Part shown: piece by piece, positions 50,770 to 60,502 of the stretch
Numbering within the stretch: the first letter of the stretch is position 1
How the letters are laid out: each line of letters opens with the position of its first letter
DNA from: Phlebotomus papatasi
Lineage: Eukaryota; Arthropoda; Insecta; Diptera; Psychodidae
Assembly (NCBI RefSeq): GCF_024763615.1
Contig: NC_077222.1
Location: 10,230,001 to 10,294,000, forward strand
Length of the DNA: 64,000 nt
Direction of reading: 5' to 3'
Notes under the pieces: generated by a model
What the model saw: the letters and a program-made list of their open reading frames with translations, nothing else
What the model was told of the DNA's origin: nothing
The model's database searches: none
Translations under genes and position numbers: made by a program

Positions 50770-51150
50770 CAAGATATTTCCGCTATTTTGTGATAAGGGT
50801 AGTCTGAGGAAAAACTCACAGTTTTTAGGATAATCTACGTTATTTATCGTTAATAAACTTAATAAGCATTTAAAAATGAATTTTCTGACCATTCATTCAC
50901 TAGTGTAGGGTAAGGGCTCATAATTTTGGACAGTTTCTTATTTTGGACACTTTGAGCATAAAATCGTACACTATAAATAAATAGATTAAAATTATGAATT
51001 TTTATTCCAATATTTGATGAATAATGAATTCTATCTAAATATTTGTTCTTTTTGGAAGATTTTGACACTAAATACGTTAAATTTTGAATATGATTTGAGT
51101 TGAAATTGCTTTGTTGAAAATTCAGTGTGACCAATTGCTTACGAGAAATA

Positions 51151-51164
51151 TGACAGAATTTTGT
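51151..51164 (+). repeat. Target-site duplication, left copy
   Basis: TGACAGAATTTTGT, identical to 51343-51356. A 14-base duplication is typical of target-primed reverse transcription and not of the TA or TTAA duplications around the DNA elements here. Confidence 0.75.
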
Positions 51165-51342
51165 TTTTTTTTGTTCCCCCCCATACCCCTTTGTAGGTCT
51201 AAAGCCCTTGGGCCTATTATGACCAAGAACCACTTCTAAAATGCTAAAATGCTAAATAAATAAATAACAAATAACAAACAACACAAATGAATTACAATTT
51301 GTCTCCTTTTAAAATTATCTCACACACAATTAAGGCTGTCTC
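51165..51342 (-). mobile_element. Truncated retroelement insertion with 14-bp TSD
   Basis: A 178-base insert sits in the 50.9-52.3 kb TIR element between two exact copies of TGACAGAATTTTGT (51151-51164 and 51343-51356). On the minus strand it ends in an A-rich tail (aacaaaaaaaaac) next to the duplication, so it was reverse transcribed with its 3' end at low coordinates. It carries the coding-like phrase VLGHNRPKGFRPTKGYGGEQ on the minus strand, which looks like the last residues of a LINE ORF. The related copies at 2.7 kb and 10.8 kb lack this insert. Confidence 0.7.
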
Positions 51343-51356
51343 TGACAGAATTTTGT
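51343..51356 (+). repeat. Target-site duplication, right copy
   Basis: Second copy of TGACAGAATTTTGT; the host element resumes after it with gtttacttcag, matching the uninterrupted copy near 2867. Confidence 0.75.
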
Positions 51357-52522
51357 GTTTACTTCAGTCTTATTTAGGCTGCGGTGAAGTACTAACAATA
51401 TTTCTTCGCTTTCTTTGAGTGATATTATCGAATATTCATTGAATATTGTGTTGACTCACGTTAATGGTGATTTGTACATTTGACCTGAAGTGAGATTTGC
51501 CTTGTGTATTATGTTTTTCGTGTGAAAAATGGGAAATTTTCTAAGACATTCACCATAGAGACCTGCACGGGTCGGGTTTTAGGGTTTTTTCCAGCCCGCA
51601 CCCGCAGTGAATTTGATCTGTACCCGACCCGACCCGTTCACCAGTGAGGTGATACTTCTTATTTTGGACAGGTGTTTTTCTCACGAAAGTTCGTGACGTT
51701 TTAGCTTTTGTGATGACTAAGTTGGACAAATGCCTGGAGAAACAAAGGAGCATCATCTCTACGAAAGAGATGTAGTGAGAAAAGCCTTTAAGGGCTCCCG
51801 GAAAAGGTCAGGAAATGCGCTAATCCGCACGTACCTGGATTACCGAAGTCAACTCACTTTAATCAATGATATGGAAAGTTTCCGGGATTCTTGTGACACT
51901 GTACGTTTCCCTTACATGAACAGGAAGAGGACTTGGTAAGATTGGTTCATGAAATGAAGAACAATGGGAATCCTATTGAGGCGGATTAGCTGTCCAAATT
52001 TACAACCAAGTTGTCCAAATTAATAACCAAGTTGTCCAAAATTCGAGTCAAATTCACCTCTACATATCAATTCATTTTTAAACGTATTGAGACGAATTTT
52101 AGTAAAAACAAAGACAATAAACCCTTGCCAAGTTTCTAAACAAGCCTTCTGAAAAGAGAGTAATAAAAAAAAATCAATTAGTATTGAAAATATTGCACTT
52201 CAAACTTGGAACATCGATGCTTATAAGCAGACTGGGCAAAATTATGAGCCCTTACCCTATATTTGTCATATATCTAGGTTTCTTGAAGGGTGTGACCTGC
52301 CTCAGTATCTTGAATTTAGAACGATGCTTTTTATTCTACGCCTCTTTTTGATCTGGACTCTATCCTACCTCTTCCGTTTGTAAGTTGGGGGCGTCCAGTT
52401 GGTTGGCTGAGATCTAATTTTAAACAAACTGTCTACGGAACGTTTGAACTTTCTCTGCGGTCTCACTACTTGAGTATGGACGTCTATGAACTTTTCTTAC
52501 TTTACTTTAATTGCTTTTTCTT

Positions 52523-53044
52523 TTAACCCTTTAAGGACGATTGGAACACCGGTGTCCCACAAAGAAAATAATTTTTCCTGACTACCTAAAGTTATTTTTT
52601 TCTTATGTCTCTACGTAATTGTAAAGTAGAAGGTTGAAGGAATCTAGAATATTTTTTGCAAGTCTCTAGCTATTTGCTATGTAGTAAATATTTAAGCTCA
52701 AAAATGGCGAATTTTTAAATTCTCAAATTTATAATTGATATTATTTATTTTTTATACTTCCAATTTTTTTAAGCAAAACCCTTTTGGCAATAAAAACTAT
52801 AATACTCATACGTAATATTTTTCATTAAAGCGAAAAATATTATTCATTGGTATTGTCAGAAAAATTACTTACATTTTTGGGCTATTTTTGTCTCTATCGT
52901 TCATAGAAGCACAAAATACACTGAATCAGACTCTGTTGGACTTTCCAAGGTTAGATGTATGATTTATCATTGATTATGTTTCTCTGTTTAATTTTTATTG
53001 TTGATTTTCAGTCCGTAAAAAGAGTCTCGTCGTTAAAGGGTTAA
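52523..53044 (+). mobile_element. piggyBac-like MITE, copy 1
   Basis: TTAA stands at both ends (52523-52526 and 53041-53044). Inside are inverted ends CCCTTTAAGGACGA and, at the right, its near-complement TCGTCGTTAAAGGG. TTAA duplication with a CCC/CCY TIR start is the piggyBac signature. The 522-base element has no transposase frame, so it is non-autonomous. By eye it is about 90% identical to the copy at 55.9 kb. Confidence 0.85.
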
Positions 53045-53351
53045 AAAAGGTAAAGAACTTCTTCGTGAACTTTTAACGAACACTTTCGAAAACTTATGTT
53101 ATATTAATGAAACTCTGACATAAGTTTCTGATTTTTATGAAAATGTCTTTGTTCCACTGTGCTACTTGGGTAGTGCAAAAACTCTCGAAAATAGCAGGTC
53201 CATAACTCACACCATTTATCTTTAAAGCAATTAACGGATTGAAGAATGGACTGACAAATGGATCAACAAAAAGTTAAAGCAAGCAATCCGGACAGAAATT
53301 CATCAAATAATTCCTTCTTTAAAGCTCAAAATAGATCTTCTAAATTAAATT

Positions 53352-53652
53352 CTAGATGAAATTATTTGAATCAAATATCCAAAATGTTCTATCTCTCGTT
53401 CCAGTAATTACAATCAACATAACTTTGCGGTTGAAAATTCCCACAACGAGTGCCCCAAATTGACTTTGAGCCCCAGGGCTCAAAGTCAAGTCAATATAAT
53501 CTAATTCTGGGGCAGCGTTGACAATAATAGAATCAAAGACTGTGGTTAAAGCATGTATTACAATATACTTACACCATAATCTTGTAGTGAAATGTTTCTG
53601 CAAGTGGCACGTAAGGTAAAACCACTTTGTGGTCAATTACCTTGATACTCAT
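53352..53652 (-). pseudogene. Unidentified coding-like fragment with one frame break
   Basis: On the minus strand, ATG at 53652 opens MSIKVIDHKVVLPYVPLAE then TFHYKIMV and a stop at about 53570. Shortly after, in another frame, comes FDSIIVNAAPELDYIDLTL and then SPGAQSQFGALVVGIFNRKV up to a stop near 53352. Both halves have a protein-like amino acid mix unusual here. A GT..AG pair would leave only 33 bases for an intron, too short, so a frameshift is the simpler reading. I do not recognise the family. Confidence 0.3.
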
Positions 53653-55030
53653 TAATTAACCTAAAACTAAACAGACAGATCCTGTGACACTAGTAAGATA
53701 TCTCAAAGTCCTTTCATCGTGGCCTCATCTCTGAAGTCACTCAGCTATCTCGACCAATAATTGCAAATGTTCCTCGTATCTCATCAACGTGATAATGATA
53801 GGGATGAACTATTTGAGGTATTATTGTGTCCGAATTACATTAGAAAATTAAATGAAGAATTTGCATGGACATTGCCATCCATTGAACTGCACTAACATTG
53901 CAGAATTCCTGCTATTTTAGTGCTTTCATCAGTCTCATGCTGTTGATCTAAGTAAATCAATAATACTAATGAGAAAATTATGGATATAATTAAATTTCAT
54001 GTAACTTTGATGCAGACAAATTTAAGGGGTGAGAAAATGAGTTAAATTTCAATTTAAGCGAAATAGAAATATCTGGTTTGATGTACAGACTGAGGATAAG
54101 GAAGTTTCTATAGGAAGCTTCAAGAACATTATCCCTAATTTTTCAAAATCACACTTTAGAAAATTACTGTAGGAGATGACTTTCCGGCTTTGCACACATT
54201 TTAGCTTCGAACACTTCATATTTTTCTCATATTCCTTTAATGAATCTGACCTAATTTATTCATGAAATGTTTGACTTAAGACTAGTTTAAAATGCATTGT
54301 GATAGAAGTGTTCGAAGCCTAAAAGCCTTCCCCTTTAATCAATGATGAAAAAAAATGTGTCAAAAATAAATCATCATCATCAAAATAAATCAAAAATAAA
54401 TGATCCCCTTTATTCCTGATTGATGTATTTATAATTTGTTAAATGTGTTAGAAGAAAGGTGGCTTTTTAAAATCCTTTTCCTCACGTTTCTGATACTGAA
54501 CGGTGTACATCTCGAAAGCAACTATGAAAAAATTTCTCTATTCATTGGAACTTTCCTACCAAAAGAAATTTTCAGTTTTCACAAGAAAAATATTCTCAAA
54601 AGAAATGAAACTTTTAAAAAAAAATCCAATTTCTTCAACTAACCAGCAATTTTTAGAAGAGAAAATTTAATTTAGCGAATTTAAAGAATGAATTTTCTCA
54701 AGAATATGTTTTATTCAAGAAAAGTCTCATTTTCACAAGCCACATTAAAATCTCGCGGAAACCCGATTAATTTAGCTGTAATATTTTTTTTTGAATAAGA
54801 CACAGTCAACATGTACTTAAATATTTATTCTTGTAAAATATTTTAAAGCCATAGCGTTCTCTGATTGGCTGGAGCTTGAAAGCTTTCAAAGCTCTGAAGT
54901 AAGTCATTGATTGAATATTTAATTAAGCACGAATTTTTGCTAAGAATTTGATTTTCAGAAGAGAAATGTTGTCCTTTAGCTCGAAATAAATTAAAGAAAT
55001 CTGAGAAGAAGATTAAATATTGAGGAAAAC
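53653..55030. other. No recognised feature
   Basis: AT-rich; a 68-codon frame at 54436-54642 begins with a hydrophobic stretch (LFKILFLTFLILNGVHL) that could mimic a signal peptide but continues as Lys/Phe-rich chance sequence. Confidence 0.35.
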
Positions 55031-55417
55031 ATATCGTCGGTTCCGAAGAAGACTATTGTAAGTCCAAAATGTAAACTTTACAGGAAAGAGGTTTAAAGTT
55101 TGACAGCTAAAATTTATTTTCATTAATTTCACTGTAATTAGTATACTTTCAGCTTTTGAAACTATTTTATCATACTTACGCATTGAATATCTTCTAGTTA
55201 ACACTACTTTTAAATTAATTATAGCAAAATTGTGGACAAAAAACTCAATAATTGGGTACGCTGATTTAAAGTTTTTTTCTTGTAACTTTTGCAGGAATAT
55301 CTTAATCAACATAAAATTTTGTGGGGATATAGATCTAAGGTTTCTGCATCCAATGATACCATCTTTTTATACTATTGTAAGTAGACTTACAATAGTCTTC
55401 TTCGGAACCGACGATAT
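55031..55417 (+). mobile_element. 387-bp MITE with perfect 34-bp TIRs
   Basis: The arm beginning ATATCGTCGGTTCCGAAGAA (55031-55064) is perfectly inverted at 55384-55417, 34 of 34 bases. Perfect ends suggest recent activity. The 319-base core has no gene. A clear TSD was not found. Confidence 0.8.
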
Positions 55418-55853
55418 TTTGGTGACTAAATTGATAAATTTCGTTGAGCGAATTTACAAGATTATTCAATAATTTTCATATTTTTAATACGATTACTAAA
55501 ATTTATCATTTTATTTTATATAAAAATATGAAACTATTTAATAGTTTGTTTGCGTGCTAGAATTATGTCAAGTTTCTAAAACAAAGTTTATTTAATTCAT
55601 GAAACTTGTATATGTAGTTCAAAAAACAAATATAAAAATCGAAGAGAAATAAAACGAAGAAAGAACTCTTAGAAAAGCGGAATGGAAAAATTAAAATGTT
55701 TTATGCACAAAGAAGTTCAAAAATTCCGGGTTGTTTGTGTTAAAAATTGGAGAAAACATTACTTTATGTTTCTTAAATTAGAACTTTTTTTGTAAATTTT
55801 ATTTTTACATCAACTGTAAATCATTTTTAAAATACCCATTCGACATGAAAACA

Positions 55854-56578
55854 TAGGGAGAAGTGGGACACCTTTTAAAGTGGAGCACCTTTGAAATTGG
55901 GACTTTTCTTCTATGTTTAACCCTTTAAGGACGATTGGAACACCGGTATCCCATTAAGAAAATAACTTTTCCTGACTACGTAAAGTTATTTTTTTCTTAT
56001 GTCTGTACATAATTGTAAAGTAGAAGGTTGAAGGAATCTAGAATATTTTTTGCAAGTGTCTAACTATTTGATATGTAGTAAATATTTAAGGTCAAAAATG
56101 GCGAATTTTTAAATTCTCAAATTCATAATTGATTTTATTTATTTTTTATACTTTCAATTTTTTTAAGCAAAACCCTTTTGGCAATAAAAAACCACAATAC
56201 TCATACGTAATATTTTTCATTAAACCGAAAAATATTATTTATTGGTATTGTCAGATAAATTACTTAAATTTTTGTGCTATTTTTGTCCCTATCGTTCATA
56301 GAAGCACAAAATACACCGAATAAGACTTTGTTGGGCTTTCCAAGGTTAGATGTAAGATTTATCAATAATTGTGTTTCTCAGTTTAATTTTTATTGTTGAT
56401 TTTCAGTCCGTAAAATGTGTCGCGTCGTTAAAGGGTTAAGTGGAACTAAGCCATATCAAAATGTAATTGAACTTCTCAATCAGTTTGTACAGCTAAATTA
56501 TATCATGATAAGGCTCAAATTTAGTTAAAAAAAAAAGTGAAAAATTCTAATTTCAAAGATGCCTCACTTCCCCCTGTA
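55854..56578 (+). mobile_element. TIR element split by the piggyBac-like MITE
   Basis: Left end TAGGGAGAAGTGGGACACC and right end, read inverted, TACAGGGGGAAGTGAGGCATC; both continue inward with similar 'tttgaaatt' sequence. Without the nested MITE the element is about 200 bases. TA at the borders fits a Tc1/mariner-type duplication. Confidence 0.6.
55917..56439 (+). mobile_element. piggyBac-like MITE, copy 2, nested
   Basis: TTAA flanks at 55917-55920 and 56436-56439 and the same TIRs as copy 1, same orientation. It lies within another TIR element (55854-56578), so it inserted into that one. Confidence 0.85.
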
Positions 56579-57182
56579 TTTTTTCTCATGTCACGGATTG
56601 GTTAATAATTTAGTAATATTTTTAAACGAATTTCCCAGAGATTAAGTTCCTAGTGTAAACCGTAAAGTGGCTTAATTTTAGTCAATTTTCATCTGGTAAT
56701 ACTACTTCCAACGTCATCATGCAGCCCTAGAGTTAAACTCAAAATTATCGGTTTAACTTAAATCGTATATCTAGGGCATTAGCTTCATTGAAATTGAAAT
56801 ATTTTGATCCAAAATCTCCCTTCTAAAAAGGCAAGTATTTACTAGCGCATTTAAAGACATTGTCCAAGCGCATAAAAAGAACTTTAGTCCAAATACATAA
56901 AGTAAGTCGTTAATAAGTACTTCTTACGTCCTTAATTAAAGTATTAGGTGAGATTCTTAACAATCTCACCTACTATAATCCTAACAAAATTTCATGTCGT
57001 CCGATCGAGCTCAAACTTGGCCAAAACGTGTTTCAGCACTTCCTGACCACGAATATATATGTGGCTAATTTACGTTCCCGGCCGGCCGGCCGCTCTTTGG
57101 AGCTTAATAGCTCCTAAACTAAAAAAGATATCGACTTGCGGTTTTCGGCAAAGGTTATATATCGGGTGAAAATTGCAACATG

Positions 57183-57211
57183 GTGCATTGACCCCCCACC
57201 CCCCACCCCTC
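57183..57211 (-). other. G-quadruplex-type tract on the minus strand, copy 1
   Basis: Runs of six, six and four C on the plus strand, with further CC steps, give minus-strand G runs separated by one or two bases. The same tract is at about 59882-59910 in copy 2. Confidence 0.5.
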
Positions 57212-57497
57212 CTTCCAACATTTTGAAGACCCCCCTTTTTTTGTTTTCTCAATAGCTCCGCCCCTATGGCATCGAGCGGGCTGAAATTTTAGTATATTAT
57301 AGCTGGGCCTTAGAGCTTTCCATCAATACCAAACTTAAGGTCCCCCGACCCCCCTGAACCGAGCTATTAGGGTCCAAAAAAAATTTCTTAAAATGGCCAT
57401 AACTCCGGTTGTAATTGTCAGAATTTAAGATTTGAGGGCTTTTTGGAAAGCTCTCGTGAAATGCCACTTCCCCTTCTAACATCGCAAGTTCATAAAA

Positions 57498-57514
57498 CCA
57501 CCGCTAGGGGCGCT
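57498..57514 (+). promoter_or_regulatory. CTCF-like word, unit 1 of copy 1
   Basis: CCACCGCTAGGGGCGCT resembles the CTCF core but has one G fewer than AGGGGGCGC. The same word is at 60197-60213 in copy 2. Confidence 0.25.
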
Positions 57515-57787
57515 TTTTTTAAAAAGAAAATTTTTAAATCTTAAAAGTTAAATAACTCAAAAATTCCATTGTGCATCGGGCTGAAAATGTAGTATGTTGT
57601 AGCCGTTGATTATACCTATCAAACAAAAAAAACCTTAAGTCGATCCATAACCCCTGACCCGAGCTATAAGGGGTCAAAGTTCGAACATTGACCGGCCTCT
57701 ATCTCCGGTTCTAATTAACATAGCGACCTAAATTTTACCTTTTTGGTTTCGTCTCGATGAGCACTTTCAGATGAAAGTTCAAAAAGT

Positions 57788-57803
57788 CACCACAGGTGGC
57801 GCT
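57788..57803 (+). promoter_or_regulatory. CTCF-like site, unit 2 of copy 1
   Basis: CACCACAGGTGGCGCT contains AGGTGGCGCT, which as I remember it is the core of the Drosophila CTCF consensus. It lies 290 bases after the first word. Sequence match only; no binding evidence. Confidence 0.4.
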
Positions 57804-58086
57804 GTGATAGCGTCAAAATTCATCGAAATTCAAAGTCACTTTTCTAAAAAACGGCATTGTGCAAGTTAATGAAATTTTAGTATGTTGTAGTCCAGTCTAG
57901 GACGTTTCCAAAATGGTGCAAATGTGCGCTGTGGTTAAAACAGAACCGGAGATATGAGGGGTCAAAGTTCACAAAATTCAAAAAATCATATCTCCGGTTC
58001 TATGTGACAGATTTTGATGAATGAGGGCTTAAACGAAAGATCTCACCAAATGCTACAACTTTCTAGAATATTTGAACTTCGTGGGA

Positions 58087-58105
58087 CCAACACCAGGGGC
58101 GCCAC
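58087..58105 (+). promoter_or_regulatory. CTCF-like word, unit 3 of copy 1
   Basis: CCAACACCAGGGGCGCCAC, again one G short of the strict core, 299 bases after the second word. Its partner in copy 2 is 60786-60804. Confidence 0.25.
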
Positions 58106-58761
58106 AGTCGAAAAACCATTTTCAATATCACATAACCTCAATTATCTCGACTGTCGCTGAACCGATTTTGATGATTACTTCGACATAATTGTAGAGAACA
58201 TTTGTCTCTACATTTCGTCCATACATCATTTTCCGCTCAGACTACGCTATCACTCCGATTTTGCCGTTTAAGTGTGAAAAAATTGATTTTTCCCATAATA
58301 ACGCTTTGAAATCACTCAGATGCCAATTTGACTGCCTCTACTCCACAAAGGCACTTAAAATATGGTTTTAAATGGAAAGTCCCACAAAATACAACAATTC
58401 TTTGATATAGTTGAAGTTCAACAAATGACTACTTGGGGCACTCTGGTCGAAAAAACGAGTTAAGAAACAAAAAACCTCGCTTATCTTGGCTTCTGAGTAA
58501 TCGATGAGATCATGTTCTATAGGAAAATTATAGAGTACATTCTGGTCTACATTTCACCCATATATCACTTTTGTGCCAGTTCATCCAAATCCTTGATATT
58601 TTGGTTTAAATACAAAATTTGTATAATTTCACGAATTTGATTCAAGATAACTGAATGGCGTCTCCCAACTTCAGCTCCAAATCGAATTTGCATGCACTCC
58701 GAGTTAGCTCACGTTAAGAATCTCACCTACATAAGCCGGTTAGGATTATCTGTCCCTTTTT

Positions 58762-59616
58762 TGGGCGAATATAGTAACATCTGGCAGCAAAAAGTAAAAA
58801 TTAGAATAGAGAATTAGATGAACACAAGTTATCCAGTTTATCCATTAGATATAAAGAGATAAATCAATTTGACATTTCAATACAACGTAACCAAATAGAC
58901 TAAGCCGAAAGCTCTGGAGGTAGTCGATGTGTTTCTGTGAGTAATTAGTGTTTTTCAACGACTTTCAGGATCCCCTATTGTTGATTGTAATTTCACATCG
59001 GTTTTCTTTTAGCTCGTTGGTTACATTAAAAGTTCTTAGCAGAGAGTGTCTAATTAAGGACTTTTACAAAGGTCTTAATGAAATACTTATTAGTGTTAAG
59101 GCCAGGGCATACAATATTAATTTCGCTATTTACTACTAAACGCAGACGTTTGTCTCATTTTCATATAATGTTTAAGCAATTGGATGTTCTACAACTCCTT
59201 TCAATGAAGTCATTGAGTTAAACACATTAGTTAGACATTGGGCAAAACGGTCCAACCTTTCGCCACGAATGAAACCTATACCATCGAATAGGTATTGGCA
59301 AAGATAACAACTTTTGTTCCGGGACCAACCCCAAAAATATGTAGGAAAAGCAATAGAGCATAAAACATATGTATAAGTATATTGTAATGATTTTTTTTGC
59401 AAAGCTTCTTTTATAAAATAACAGTTTATCTTATGTTGCTCATTTCAAAGAACAATATTTAGAGAAGGGCTCAAAGAAGATTTTTCTAGAACAAATTATA
59501 TCTTTATCTCTTCATTTTCTCTGCAACTTTTGAGATCTTCCTTATAAATCTATTACCATCCTTCAAATTCATAAAAAAAAACAATTGTATCTAGGGAAAT
59601 GTCTCTTATGCAGTAA
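58762..59616. other. Spacer between the two 1.8-kb elements
   Basis: Unique AT-rich sequence, 855 bases, not related to the flanks outside the pair as far as I can see. Confidence 0.45.
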
Positions 59617-59751
59617 TATTAGGTGAGATTCTTAACAATCTCACCTACTATAATCCTAACAAAATTTCATGTCGTCCGATCGACCTCAAACTTGGCCAAA
59701 ATGTGTTTCGCCACTTCCTGATCACGAATATATATGTGGCTATTTTACGTT

Positions 59752-59791
59752 CCCGGCCGGCCGGCTGGCCGGCCGGCCGGCCGGCCGGCCG
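59752..59791 (+). repeat. Expanded GGCCGGCC run in copy 2
   Basis: A 40-base run of CCGG units, interrupted once by CTGG. The matching run in copy 1 (57078-57093) is 16 bases. It is the most GC-rich and CpG-rich spot in the window and a site of length change between the copies. Confidence 0.9.
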
Positions 59792-60486
59792 CTCTTTGGA
59801 GCTTAATAGCTCCTAAACTAAAAAAGATATCGACTTGCGGTTTTCGGCAAAGGTTATATATCGGGTGAAAATTGCAACTTGGTGCATAGACCCCCCACCC
59901 CCCACCCCTCCTTCCGCCATTTTGAAGACCCCCCTTTTTTTGTTTTCTCAATAGCTCCGCCCCTATGGCATTCAGCGGACTCAAATTTTAGTATGTTATA
60001 GCTGGGCCTTAGAGCTTTCCATCAATACCAAACTTAAGGTCCCACGACCCCCCTGACCCGAGCTATAAGGGTCCAGAAAAAATTTCTTAAAATGGCCATA
60101 ACTCCGGTTGTAATTGTCAGAATTTAAAAAGTGAGGGCTTTTTGGAAAGCTCTCGTGAAATTCCACTTCCTCTATTAACATCGCAAGTTCATAAAACCAC
60201 CGCTAGGGGCGCTATTATTAAAAAGAAAATTTTTAAATCTTAAAAGTTAAATAACTCAAAAATTCCATTGTGCATCGTGCTGAAATTTTAGTATGTTGTA
60301 GCCGTTGATTATACCTATCAAACAAAAAAAACCTTAAGTCAATCTAAAACCCCTGACCCGAGCTATAAGGGGTCAAAGTTCGAACATTGACCGGCCTCTA
60401 TCTCGGGTTCTAACTAACATAGCGACCTAAATTTTACCTTTTTGGTTTCGTCACAATGAGCACTTTCAGATGGAAGTTCAAAAAGT

Positions 60487-60502
60487 CACCACAGGTGGCG
60501 CT
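60487..60502 (+). promoter_or_regulatory. CTCF-like site, unit 2 of copy 2
   Basis: CACCACAGGTGGCGCT, unchanged from copy 1 although other positions in the copies differ. Confidence 0.4.

Larger units (their letters stand above)
50906..52259 (+). mobile_element. TIR element, family A, 1.35 kb copy with coding relics
   Basis: Left end TAGGGTAAGGGCTCATAATT, right end its inverted partner AATTATGAGCCCTTACCCTA, with TA at the borders. It carries a retroinsertion at 51165-51342. In the right half (51730-51990) plus-strand frames give MPGETKEHHLYERDVVRKAF and, in another frame, EEDLVRLVHEMKNNGNPIE; these could be relics of a pogo-type helix-turn-helix, which would agree with the TA borders, but this is only a suggestion. 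Confidence 0.75.
56942..58761 (+). mobile_element. 1.8-kb TIR element with ~290-bp internal units, copy 1
   Basis: Both ends are defined by comparison with copy 2. TAGGTGAGATTCTTAAC (56945-56961) returns inverted at 58713-58729. Next to the left one stands AATCTCACCT, which makes a terminal hairpin; ATAATCCTAAC also recurs inverted near both ends. The interior has no gene. It is built of about five diverged units of 290-340 bases, each with 'agtatgttgtag' (57291, 57591, 57879), a 'tctccggttct' phrase and, near its end, a gcgcc/gcgct word in the first three units. A GGCCGGCC run (57078-57093) and a C-rich tract (57183-57211) lie near the left end. It is non-autonomous; superfamily unknown. Confidence 0.75.

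Noticed and set aside
53540..53573. Intron joining the two halves of the 53.5-kb fragment
   Set aside because: The GT..AG span is only 33 bases and gives the wrong phase.
56942..58761. Helitron for the 1.8-kb element
   Set aside because: Ends are not TC…CTRR and the inverted words at both ends speak for a TIR-like structure.
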